DNA of 7,351 bases from an uncultured Collinsella sp. (GTDB taxonomy: Bacteria > Actinomycetota > Coriobacteriia > Coriobacteriales > Coriobacteriaceae), in assembly GCA_905197585.1 (NCBI GenBank), contig CAJJZO010000087.1, positions 1 through 7,351 on the forward strand, in the 5' to 3' direction. The notes under the pieces were generated by a model. It was not told the origin of the DNA. It did no database searches and saw nothing but the letters and a program-made list of their open reading frames with translations. Both the position numbers and the translations under genes were made by a program. Shown piece after piece: positions 1-6,174 of the stretch (within the stretch, counting starts at the first letter, position 1; every line of letters starts with the position of its first letter).

Positions 1-1
1 G

Positions 2-470
2 AATAGTGCGGTTACGCTGGTCGACTTCGATCGGTTGCTCAATGGACTCGACCATATCTATTCGGAGTTCTCGCGCGCCTGCGGCCTTTCGGACTGCGCC
101 TACTGGATGCTCGTCGACACGAGTGCAGCGGGCGGAAGCGTTGCCGTGAGTCGGCTGACGAGTGAATGGTTCTACAGCAAACAGACCATCAATTCGGCGA
201 TTAAAACGCTTAGGGCGCGAGGGCTTGCGACGTTGGAGTTTGCGACTGACCGAAGAAGGCGTGCGGTTTGCCAAGCGCTACGCGTTGCCGGCGCAAAAAG
301 CCGAGCAACAGGCATTCGAGGCGCTCGAGCCGTGGGAACAGTGCGAGATCATGCGCTTGGTCGGTAAGTTCTCCCATGTTCTTAACGAAGAGTGCGAGGC
401 ATTTAAACGGCAAGTGGCCGCCGAGAACGAGACTGACGATAAGGGCGAGGGGGACGCATGCGACTCTTAA
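2..470 (+). pseudogene. MarR-family transcriptional regulator, frameshifted and 5'-partial
   Basis: The reading frame is open from base 2, so the true start lies at or before the window edge. The N-terminal part (to about 241) reads as a MarR winged helix-turn-helix: a sensor/dimer helix with SRACGLSDCAYWMLV, then a recognition region SKQTINSAIKTLRARGLATL. From about 240 the homology jumps to another frame, starting LRLTEEGVRFAKRY and continuing through an amphipathic dimerisation helix pair to TAA at 468-470. MarR proteins have roughly nine or ten wing residues (usually with Arg/Asn/Lys) between these two parts; they are absent here. The frame change requires loss of a number of bases equal to 2 modulo 3, so I infer a deletion of about 26-32 nt. 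Read straight through, the protein ends at TAA 365-367 after a nonsense tail. It directly precedes two exporter genes, the normal place for their repressor. A plain single-base sequencing error would not explain the missing wing. Confidence 0.8.
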
Positions 471-2194
471 TGAGGTTTATGAGGCCGTACCGCGGTCTGA
501 TTGCGGTGACGCTGTTTGCGGTGCTGATAGATAACGTCGGTACGCTGTTGGTTCCCACGATGCTGGCGAACATGGTCAACACCGGTATTACCACGGGTGA
601 TGTCGACTATATATTACGCAACGGCCTGTACATGCTTATCGCGACCGGCATGGCCAGCGGCGGCACGGTGCTGGGCTGCTATCTTTCGGCGCGCCTGGCC
701 GCCAACGTGGCCTGCGATATCCGCAATGCCGTGTACGACAAGTCGCTCGAGCTGTCTGCCAGCGACTTTGAGCGCTTTGGCACGGGTTCGATGATCACGC
801 GCTCGCTCAACGACATCAACGTGATTCAGCAAGCTGTCCTTCAGACGATTCAGCTGGTGCTGCCGGTGCCGTTCTTGGCCGTGGCAGGCATCATTTTTGC
901 TTGGTTCATCGATCCCGCCATGGGTACGCTGCTGGGCGTGGTGGTTGCGATCGTGCTGGTGGCGGCGGTCTTTACCGTTGCCAACGCCGCGCCGATCTTT
1001 ATGCGCCTGCAGAGTTTTATCGACCGCATGAACGTCGTGCTGCGCGAGAACATCGTGGGTGTGCGCGTCATCCGCGCGTTTAACAAGGAGCGCCATGAGG
1101 AGCAGCGCCTAGACGAGGTGTTTAGCGATTACGCGGCCAACGCCATCAAGGTCAACCACCTGTTTGTGGGCCTCGATAGCTCCAGCTTCTTTCTGATGAA
1201 CATCGCCGAGGTGGCGGTGCTGTGGGTGGGAGGCAACCGCGTAGGCGTCCACGCCATGCAAATCGGCAGCATCTCGGCCGTGCTGGAATACGCGATTCTG
1301 ATCCTGTTCTTTGTGATGATGGCGCAGATGGTGATTCTGACGCTTCCGCGCGCCGCGGCGTGCCTCAACCGTGCACAGCAGGTGCTCCAGATTGAGCCGA
1401 GCATCGTCGATGGTAAGGGTACGCTCAACGCGGGCGCGTCCGACTCAAAGGACGGAGCCGACGCGGTCGCCGTGTTCGATCATATGTCGTTTCGTTTTGA
1501 CGACGCCGACGAGGACACACTGTGCGATCTGAGCTTTGCCTGTCGCCGTGGCCAGACGACCGCGATTGTGGGTTCGACGGGATCGGGCAAATCGACGGTG
1601 GCCAAGCTCTTGTTGCGTTTCCACGATGCCTCGAAGGGCGCCATACGCCTCAACGGTGTTGACCTGCGTGACCTTTCGCAAGACGAGATTCGCGGGCATA
1701 TCGCTTACGTGCCGCAGAAGGCGTGGCTGTTCTCGGGCACGGTGGCGAGCAACCTGTGCTATGGCAACGAGGGCGCGACCGAGGCCGACATGCTTCACGC
1801 GCTGCAGGTTGCCCAGAGCACCTTCGTGCTCGATCAGCCGCAGGGACTCGATACCCCGGTGGCGCAGGGCGGTACGAACTTCTCGGGCGGCCAGCGTCAG
1901 CGTCTGGCCATCGCCCGTGCGCTCATGAAGCACGCTGATCTGTATATCTTCGACGATAGCTTTTCGGCCCTGGACTTTAAGACCGACGCGGCCCTGCGCC
2001 ATGCGCTGCAGGACGAGACGCGCGATGCCGCGGTGCTCATCATCGCGCAGCGTATCTCGACCATTCTGCATGCCGACCAGATCGTGGTGCTCAAGGATGG
2101 TGAGGTCGTGGGTTTGGGCACGCACGACGAGTTGATGGAGACCTGCGAGGTGTACCGTGCCATCGCGGAATCGCAGATGAAGGGAGGTGAGTAG
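458..2194 (+). CDS. ABC exporter subunit with degenerate ATP site (heterodimer half 1)
   Basis: A 578-residue type I ABC half-exporter with a membrane domain fused to an ATPase domain. Six membrane segments are visible at about 14-37, 54-78, 128-149, 153-176, 236-258 and 272-296. The ATPase has Walker A GSTGSGKST (372-380, Lys378), Q-loop Gln420, signature FSGGQ (475-479), Walker B LYIFD (495-499) and D-loop SALD. The position of the catalytic glutamate after Walker B is Asp500, and the H-loop histidine is Gln531 (IIAQRISTI). This D/Q pair is the known hallmark of the degenerate-site subunit of heterodimeric exporters such as TM287/288, LmrCD and BmrCD. The ATG at 458 has a GAGGGGG ribosome site at 447-453 and overlaps the end of the regulator's C-terminal frame by 13 nt. 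The partner follows after one base. The likely role is inner-membrane export of drugs, lipids or peptides; the substrate cannot be read from sequence. Confidence 0.93.
   Translation: MRLLMRFMRPYRGLIAVTLFAVLIDNVGTLLVPTMLANMVNTGITTGDVDYILRNGLYMLIATGMASGGTVLGCYLSARLAANVACDIRNAVYDKSLELSASDFERFGTGSMITRSLNDINVIQQAVLQTIQLVLPVPFLAVAGIIFAWFIDPAMGTLLGVVVAIVLVAAVFTVANAAPIFMRLQSFIDRMNVVLRENIVGVRVIRAFNKERHEEQRLDEVFSDYAANAIKVNHLFVGLDSSSFFLMNIAEVAVLWVGGNRVGVHAMQIGSISAVLEYAILILFFVMMAQMVILTLPRAAACLNRAQQVLQIEPSIVDGKGTLNAGASDSKDGADAVAVFDHMSFRFDDADEDTLCDLSFACRRGQTTAIVGSTGSGKSTVAKLLLRFHDASKGAIRLNGVDLRDLSQDEIRGHIAYVPQKAWLFSGTVASNLCYGNEGATEADMLHALQVAQSTFVLDQPQGLDTPVAQGGTNFSGGQRQRLAIARALMKHADLYIFDDSFSALDFKTDAALRHALQDETRDAAVLIIAQRISTILHADQIVVLKDGEVVGLGTHDELMETCEVYRAIAESQMKGGE
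2183..2190 (+). promoter_or_regulatory. Ribosome binding site of the second ABC gene
   Basis: GGAGGTGA is a full match to the anti-Shine-Dalgarno sequence. It lies inside the last codons of the first ABC gene and places the second gene's start at the ATG of 2196, with 5 nt between the end of the match and the ATG. The in-frame GTG at 2187 lies within this site itself and so cannot be the start it serves. Confidence 0.85.
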
Positions 2195-2195
2195 C

Positions 2196-4199
2196 ATGAC
2201 CGAGGAGCTCAAGAAGCAGGGCGTCGTTGATGACGCCGTGGCAGCAGGGACGGCTGAGGAAACGGCGGTCGCGCCCGGTCTGGATGATGCCGCCAAGGCT
2301 GCAGCCGAACGCGAGGCTCGCCGCCAAGCGCTCTACGAGGAAAACGAACGCGCCGAGGACGAGCGCGCCCGCGCTGAGGCAGAGCGCATGCGCGATGTGG
2401 GCGACGAGGACGAGGACGAGAAACCCAGTGACACCTGGGCGACGGTGCGCCGTCTGTGGAGCGAGGCCGCCGGCGATCACTGGCGCTTCTACCTCGTGTT
2501 CGCGAGCATCGTGTTCTACGCCATCTTTAACACCGCGGCGCCGGCGTACAGCGCCCGCGTCATCGATGAGCTGTGGGGACACGTGAAGCTGGCGTTTGCC
2601 AACGACACCACCTTCAGTATCACTTGGGAGAACTGCGGCAGGACCATCTTCATCTACTTTATGATCTGGACGGCCGCCGCCTCGTTCTACGCGCTCCAGA
2701 GCTTTTTGATGTCGAGCGTGGCCGAACGCCTCAACCTGCGTCTGCGTAACCGTATCGCTCAAAAGCTCAACCGTCTGCCGCTCGCCTATTTTGACGCGCA
2801 TCGTCCCGGCGAGGTCGTCAGCCGCGCGACCAACGACCTGGACAAGATGTCCGAGAGCATGCAGCGCGGACTGCTGCAGCTGCTGGTGTCGATCGGCACC
2901 GTGGTGGGCGCCGTGGGCGTGATGTTCGTGTTTAGCGTGCCGCTCACGCTGGTCTTTTTGTTCTTTACGGCGTTGTCGCTGCTGGTGACCAAAGTGGTCT
3001 CGCGTCGCACACATGACGTGACCGGCGAGCGCCAGGAGTGGGTGTCCAAAATCACGAGCGCGGTCGAGGAAGGCTATTCGGGCCGTTTGGTGATTCGCGC
3101 GTTTAACCGCGAGCGTCAGAGCTCTGCCGAAGTGCATGAGGCCTCGAGGGAGCTGGCGCGTGTGAGTACCAAGGCCGACTTTATGATCAATGCCGTCGGT
3201 CCTGCGGTGCGCTTTATCGGCCGCTTGGCGCAGATCGTGATTGCGCTCGTGGGCTGCAGCATGTTGGTTGCCGGGCATATGACCGTCGGCGTGTTCCAGG
3301 CGTTCTTCCAGTTTATCTACGAGGCGTCCGAACCTATGACGCAGCTGTCGTTCACTTTCAACTCGCTGCAGAGCGCGCTAGCGAGTGCGGAGCGCGTGTT
3401 CGACCTACTCGACGAGCCCGAGATGGAGGCCGACCCGCTGCCGGCCGATGCCGCCAAGCTGCCGGGCAAGGTGGAGGGCCGCGTCGCCTTTGAGCACGTG
3501 CGCTTTGGTTACTCGCCCGACAAGCCGCTTATGCGCGACGTGTCGTTTACCGCTGAGCCGGGTCAGAAGATTGCGGTGGTGGGAACCACGGGCGCGGGCA
3601 AGACCACGCTGATCAACCTGCTCATGCGCTTTTACGAGATCGACGGCGGCCGCATTACGCTCGACGGCGTGGACACGAGCCGTATGGATCGTGGCGAGCT
3701 GCGCCAGCAGTTTGGCATGGTGCTGCAGGACGCCTGGCTGTTCGATGGCACCATTGCCGAGAACATTGCCTATGGCTGTCCCGAGGCGACGCGCGAGGAG
3801 ATCGTGGCAGCCGCACGCGCCGCGCAGGTCGACTTCTTTGTGCGTACCATGCCGCAGGGTTATGACACGCGGGTGGCCAACGATGCCGAGAGCATTAGCC
3901 AGGGCCAGCGCCAGCTGCTGACCATTGCGCGCGTGCTGCTCAACAACCCGGCGATTCTTATCCTGGACGAGGCGACGTCGAGCGTGGACACGCGCACCGA
4001 GCTTGCTATCGGCCGCGCCATGGACGCGCTCATGCGCGGGCGCACCAGCTTTGTGATCGCGCACCGCCTGTCGACGATCGTGGATGCCGACCTGATCTTG
4101 GTCATGGACCACGGCAATATTATCGAGCAGGGCACGCATAAGGAGCTACTGGCTGCCGAGGGTGCCTACGCCGACCTTTATCTGAGCCAGTTCGCATAA
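2196..4199 (+). CDS. ABC exporter subunit with consensus ATP residues (heterodimer half 2)
   Basis: A 667-residue type I ABC half-exporter. Residues 1-90 are an unusual hydrophilic extension: an Ala/Glu/Arg-rich stretch (31-68) likely to be helical or coiled, then an acidic run (GDEDEDEK, 69-76). Membrane segments follow at about 97-119, 150-173, 226-247, 248-268, 331-359 and 365-390. The ATPase has A-loop Tyr439, Walker A GTTGAGKTT (463-471, Lys469), Q-loop Gln511, signature ISQGQRQ (567-573), Walker B ILILDE (Asp591, catalytic Glu592) and H-loop His623. Intact Glu and His plus the SQGQ variant signature match the consensus-site partner of heterodimeric exporters. Its altered signature would face the degenerate Walker motifs of the upstream subunit, so only one of the two ATP sites should hydrolyse efficiently. 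It is translationally coupled to the upstream gene (1-nt gap). Typical subunits of this class are 570-620 residues, the excess here being the N-terminal extension. Confidence 0.93.
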   Translation: MTEELKKQGVVDDAVAAGTAEETAVAPGLDDAAKAAAEREARRQALYEENERAEDERARAEAERMRDVGDEDEDEKPSDTWATVRRLWSEAAGDHWRFYLVFASIVFYAIFNTAAPAYSARVIDELWGHVKLAFANDTTFSITWENCGRTIFIYFMIWTAAASFYALQSFLMSSVAERLNLRLRNRIAQKLNRLPLAYFDAHRPGEVVSRATNDLDKMSESMQRGLLQLLVSIGTVVGAVGVMFVFSVPLTLVFLFFTALSLLVTKVVSRRTHDVTGERQEWVSKITSAVEEGYSGRLVIRAFNRERQSSAEVHEASRELARVSTKADFMINAVGPAVRFIGRLAQIVIALVGCSMLVAGHMTVGVFQAFFQFIYEASEPMTQLSFTFNSLQSALASAERVFDLLDEPEMEADPLPADAAKLPGKVEGRVAFEHVRFGYSPDKPLMRDVSFTAEPGQKIAVVGTTGAGKTTLINLLMRFYEIDGGRITLDGVDTSRMDRGELRQQFGMVLQDAWLFDGTIAENIAYGCPEATREEIVAAARAAQVDFFVRTMPQGYDTRVANDAESISQGQRQLLTIARVLLNNPAILILDEATSSVDTRTELAIGRAMDALMRGRTSFVIAHRLSTIVDADLILVMDHGNIIEQGTHKELLAAEGAYADLYLSQFA

Positions 4200-4202
4200 C
4201 GC

Positions 4203-4225
4203 GACAAAGGGACAGTCCCTTTGTC
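4203..4225. repeat. Perfect 23-nt palindrome, probable dispersed intergenic element
   Basis: Arms of 11 nt (GACAAAGGGAC and GTCCCTTTGTC) surround a single central A. It starts 3 nt after the stop codon of the exporter operon. There is no T-run directly after it, so it is not a standard intrinsic terminator by itself. From memory, elements with this GGGACAGTCCCTTTGTC core recur between genes in Coriobacteriia genomes; I cannot verify copy number here. Confidence 0.7.
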
Positions 4226-4236
4226 ACATCGGAAAG

Positions 4237-4270
4237 AAAGGCGCGCCGGGGATTCCCTGGCGCGCCTTTT
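4237..4270. terminator. Bidirectional terminator between the exporter operon and cysE
   Basis: An 11-bp perfect stem (AAAGGCGCGCC at 4237-4247, GGCGCGCCTTT at 4259-4269) continues inward as GGG/CCC around an ATT loop. TTTT ends the plus-strand side and an A-rich stretch (GAAAGAAAG) precedes it, giving a weaker U-tract on the minus strand. It sits between two convergent genes, so it probably serves both. Confidence 0.8.
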
Positions 4271-4305
4271 GCGTTGGCATGGATGTTATCAGTGGCCGTC
4301 CGCGT

Positions 4306-5010
4306 CTAACGTTCGTCCACGAGCTTGGCGACGAGTGCCTTGAGTTCGGCCATCTCTCGCTCGAGTTCCTTGACGCGGCGGGCATTCTCGGTGATGCCTT
4401 GACGGTTGAGCGCGGACTGCTCGGCGGCATCGTCGGGCATGTACTCGCGGTGCTGCTTGGCGTCGAAGCTCTCCTCGAACACGCGGCAGCCGTTGCGCTT
4501 GATGATGCGTCCCGGCACGCCAACGACGGTGCAGTTGTCGGGCACGTCCTTGACGACAACCGAGTTGCCGCCGATCTTGACGTTGTTGCCGATGCGGATG
4601 TTGCCGAGCACCTTGGCGCCCGTGCCCACGGTGACGTTGTTGCCTAGGGTGGGGTGGCGCTTGCCGGTCTCGTTGCCGGTACCGCCAAGCGTGACGCCCT
4701 GGTAGAGCACGCAGTTGTCGCCCACGATGGTAGTCTCGCCAATAACGACGCCCATGGCGTGGTCGATAAAGAAGTGCTTGCCAATCTGCGCGGCAGGATG
4801 AATTTCGACGCCGGTGATGTGGCGGGTGATTTGCGAGAGCACACGGGCGAGCGAGCGATGACCGTGCTCCCAGAGCCAGTGCTCGGGCACGTGGTTCCAC
4901 TTGGCGTGCAGGCCAGGATAGGAAAGGAAGATGACCAGACCGTTTTGCGCGGCGGGGTCCTGCGCCTGGACGGTCTTGATGTCCTCGCGAATGGTGTTGA
5001 TGAAGCTCAC
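4306..5010 (-). CDS. cysE: Serine O-acetyltransferase
   Basis: Transfers acetyl from acetyl-CoA to L-serine to give O-acetylserine, the carbon acceptor for sulfide in cysteine synthesis, in the cytoplasm. The 234-residue protein has a short helical N-terminal domain (1-66) and a left-handed beta-helix of hexapeptide repeats (about 68-170), with [40 protein letters not shown] and VVGVPGRII. Asp83-His84 and His119 correspond to the catalytic Asp-His and the second active-site His of E. coli CysE. It is the short form seen in Bacillus rather than the 273-residue E. coli form. The GTG at 5010 is chosen because GGAGG lies 7 nt upstream and the family N-terminus ([13 protein letters not shown]) starts there; an ATG at 5085 in the same frame has no such support. 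Residues 207-232 form an extra helix with Val213, Leu216, Met220, Leu223, Val227 and Leu230 in heptad spacing. The chain ends DER, not the Ile that normally docks into CysK. Confidence 0.93.
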   Translation of the reverse strand: MSFINTIREDIKTVQAQDPAAQNGLVIFLSYPGLHAKWNHVPEHWLWEHGHRSLARVLSQITRHITGVEIHPAAQIGKHFFIDHAMGVVIGETTIVGDNCVLYQGVTLGGTGNETGKRHPTLGNNVTVGTGAKVLGNIRIGNNVKIGGNSVVVKDVPDNCTVVGVPGRIIKRNGCRVFEESFDAKQHREYMPDDAAEQSALNRQGITENARRVKELEREMAELKALVAKLVDER

Positions 5011-5017
5011 CGGCTGC

Positions 5018-5022
5018 CCTCC
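5018..5022 (-). promoter_or_regulatory. Ribosome binding site deciding the cysE GTG start
   Basis: On the minus strand the sequence reads GGGAGGG, then GCAGCC and G before GTG at 5010. GGAGG lies 7 nt from the GTG, a standard spacing. This supports a GTG start over the ATG 25 codons upstream. Confidence 0.8.
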
Positions 5023-5051
5023 CTTAGCGCCATGGCAATGCGATTCAGTAA

Positions 5052-5079
5052 AGTATAGCGATTCGCTAGGGATTAAAAA
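5052..5079 (-). promoter_or_regulatory. Candidate cysE promoter
   Basis: On the minus strand TATACT (5057-5052) is one mismatch from the -10 consensus and lies about 40 nt upstream of the GTG start. A T-rich TTTTTA lies 16 nt further upstream as a weak -35. The spacer holds a 13-nt palindrome (5056-5068). The -10 is convincing, the -35 is not. Confidence 0.45.
5056..5068. promoter_or_regulatory. Palindrome in the cysE promoter, possible operator
   Basis: TAGCGA and TCGCTA are perfect 6-nt arms around one central base. The site fills part of the -35/-10 spacer and overlaps two bases of the candidate cysE -10, where a repressor would block polymerase. Which regulator would bind is unknown. Confidence 0.35.
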
Positions 5080-5181
5080 GGACAATCTTGGCGGCTTTGC
5101 ACGACAAGTGTCAGTTATGCAAACTTGCTGGTAATGGAGTCATGCTTTTGTGGGGTTGCGCACGAGGGAGCACCGCAACCG

Positions 5182-5187
5182 TATACT
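5182..5187 (+). promoter_or_regulatory. Candidate -10 element for the DedA gene
   Basis: TATACT lies 46 nt upstream of the DedA ATG. No good -35 exists at 16-18 nt; the nearest TTGCGC (5156-5161) is 20 nt away, which is long. This is the best promoter candidate in the divergent region, but weak evidence. Confidence 0.35.
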
Positions 5188-5233
5188 GGTCAACTTGGAC
5201 GTATCCGCGCCCACAACTGAGAGGTTTTACTTC

Positions 5234-5881
5234 ATGGGTTTCATCAATTTTATCGCCGAGTTGCTCAAAGACCCGCGCACCGCGATTGCCAGCTGGATCG
5301 CCGCCGGCCCACTTATGGCCTACGGCTGCGTGTTCCTCATTATCTTCATTGAGACAGGCGTGGTGTTCTTCCCGTTTCTCCCTGGCGATTCACTACTCTT
5401 TGCTTCGGGCTTCTTTGCCCATAACGGTGGCTTTAACATCGTGGCCCTGCTGGCCGTCGCATGGGCTGCTGCCATCCTGGGCGATCAGTGCAACTTTATG
5501 ATCGGTCACTTCTTTGGCAAAAAGATTATCGCTTCGGGCAAGGTTAAGGCCATGACGCCCGAGCGCATCAAAAAGTCCGAGGATTTCTTGGACAAGTGGG
5601 GTCACCTGGCCATCTTCCTGGGTCGCTTCTTCCCGTTTATCCGCACCTTTGTGCCCTTTATCGCCGGCATGGGCGGCATGCACTGGCGCAATTTTGTCAT
5701 CTTTAACGTGCTGGGCGGCATTACCTGGTCGACGCTCTTTACACTGCTGGGCTACTTCTTTGGCGGCATCCCCTTTGTGCAGGAGCACTTTGAGTTGCTG
5801 ATCGTCGGCATCGTTGCCGTGTCGATCATCCCGACCGTGGTCGGTCTGGTTAAGGCTAAGCTGGGCAAAAAGAACGCGTAG
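5234..5881 (+). CDS. DedA-family membrane protein
   Basis: A 215-residue integral membrane protein of the DedA (VTT/SNARE-associated) family. Members support envelope integrity and proton-motive-force balance, and some transport the lipid carrier undecaprenyl phosphate across the membrane. Family motifs are clear: IETGVVFFPFLPGDSLLFASG (Glu40, Asp52) and GRFFPFIRTFVPFIAGMGG (Arg131, Arg137). These four match the residues reported essential in E. coli YqjA/YghB (Glu39, Asp51, Arg130, Arg136). Hydrophobic stretches lie at about 26-46, 50-62, 68-90, 125-147 (re-entrant type), 153-176 and 187-206, and the tail is basic (KAKLGKKNA). The ATG at 5234 is preceded by GAGG 9 nt upstream and fits the family N-terminus; the GTG at 5150 in the same frame would add 28 polar residues and lies upstream of the candidate promoter. 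The gene is divergent from cysE and is followed by its own terminator, so it is probably monocistronic. Which subgroup or substrate is not resolved. Confidence 0.9.
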   Translation: MGFINFIAELLKDPRTAIASWIAAGPLMAYGCVFLIIFIETGVVFFPFLPGDSLLFASGFFAHNGGFNIVALLAVAWAAAILGDQCNFMIGHFFGKKIIASGKVKAMTPERIKKSEDFLDKWGHLAIFLGRFFPFIRTFVPFIAGMGGMHWRNFVIFNVLGGITWSTLFTLLGYFFGGIPFVQEHFELLIVGIVAVSIIPTVVGLVKAKLGKKNA

Positions 5882-5909
5882 CTCGAGCCAGCGCGCAAAC
5901 CGTGCAGTT

Positions 5910-5944
5910 GAGGCCCGTCACCGCTTACGGTGGCGGGCCTCTTT
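5910..5944 (+). terminator. Intrinsic terminator after the DedA gene
   Basis: GAGGCCCGTCACC (5910-5922) pairs with GGTGGCGGGCCTC (5929-5941) through 13 bp including one G-T pair, around a GCTTAC loop, and CTTTAGTTT follows. It starts 28 nt after the stop codon. Confidence 0.85.
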
Positions 5945-5988
5945 AGTTTCGGTCAAATGAAAATACTTTAGTTAGTTAAAGAAAAACG

Positions 5989-6017
5989 TTTTATCCGACG
6001 CGCGTGCGGAGTACAAT
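5989..6017 (+). promoter_or_regulatory. Candidate promoter upstream of ilvE
   Basis: TACAAT at 6012-6017 is one mismatch from the -10 consensus. The hexamer 17 nt upstream (TTTTAT, 5989-5994) is a poor -35, but the region 5950-5995 is strikingly A/T-rich in a GC-rich genome and could act as an UP-like element. It contains CTTTA and TAAAG inverted arms (5966-5970, 5977-5981). Transcription would start near 6024-6025, leaving about 146 nt of leader before ilvE. Confidence 0.4.
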
Positions 6018-6024
6018 CTCGTGC

Positions 6025-6174
6025 ATGCGAATCGACGTGCCATCGGCTTTGATGCTGTTTGCGTGTCCCGTCCGGCTCTACGCTCCGGGCGTGCGACGTT
6101 GCGACGCGGTCGGCCTCGGTCCTTGCGTGCGGGTTCGCGAGTTTGCAACTGTGTATGTAAGGAGCGACATATGA
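6025..6174 (+). CDS. Possible 49-codon upstream ORF, leader peptide candidate
   Basis: An ORF starts at ATG 6025 (MRIDVPSALMLFACPVRLYA) and ends at a TGA that overlaps the ilvE ATG in an ATGA arrangement. It has no ribosome binding site, but its ATG sits where transcription from the TACAAT at 6012-6017 should begin, so it could be translated leaderless. It holds 8 Val, 4 Leu and 2 Ile codons (14 of 49), scattered rather than clustered as in classic attenuator peptides. I see no clear terminator/antiterminator pair. Composition is Arg- and Val-rich, as chance ORFs in GC-rich DNA tend to be. It may be spurious. Confidence 0.2.
   Translation: MRIDVPSALMLFACPVRLYAPGVRRCDAVGLGPCVRVREFATVYVRSDI
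6159..6164 (+). promoter_or_regulatory. Ribosome binding site deciding the ilvE start
   Basis: AAGGAG lies 6 nt before the ATG at 6171. This fixes the start there and rules out the long in-frame extension from GTG 6021, whose residues are Arg/Cys-rich and unlike the family. Confidence 0.85.

Noticed and set aside
2091..3278. Long open frame antisense to the exporter genes (395 codons)
   Set aside because: It is an artefact of GC-rich codon structure: His/Arg/Gly-rich product, no recognisable domain, fully opposite two solid coding regions. The same holds for 1445-2296 and 3405-4139.
5011..5085. Longer CysE starting at ATG 5085 on the minus strand
   Set aside because: The extension would include the candidate promoter and the GGAGG site of the GTG start; the family homology begins at the GTG.
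5150..5233. Longer DedA protein starting at GTG 5150
   Set aside because: It adds 28 polar residues without homology and would span the candidate -10 at 5182-5187; ATG 5234 has a ribosome site.
6021..6170. In-frame N-terminal extension of ilvE from GTG 6021
   Set aside because: The extra 50 residues are Arg/Cys-rich and unlike any aminotransferase, while AAGGAG sits 6 nt before ATG 6171 and the family N-terminus starts there.
6018..6170. T-box or classic attenuator in the ilvE leader
   Set aside because: I found no TGGNACCGCG-like T-box motif, no run of branched-chain codons and no strong terminator hairpin; only short 4-5 bp inverted repeats.
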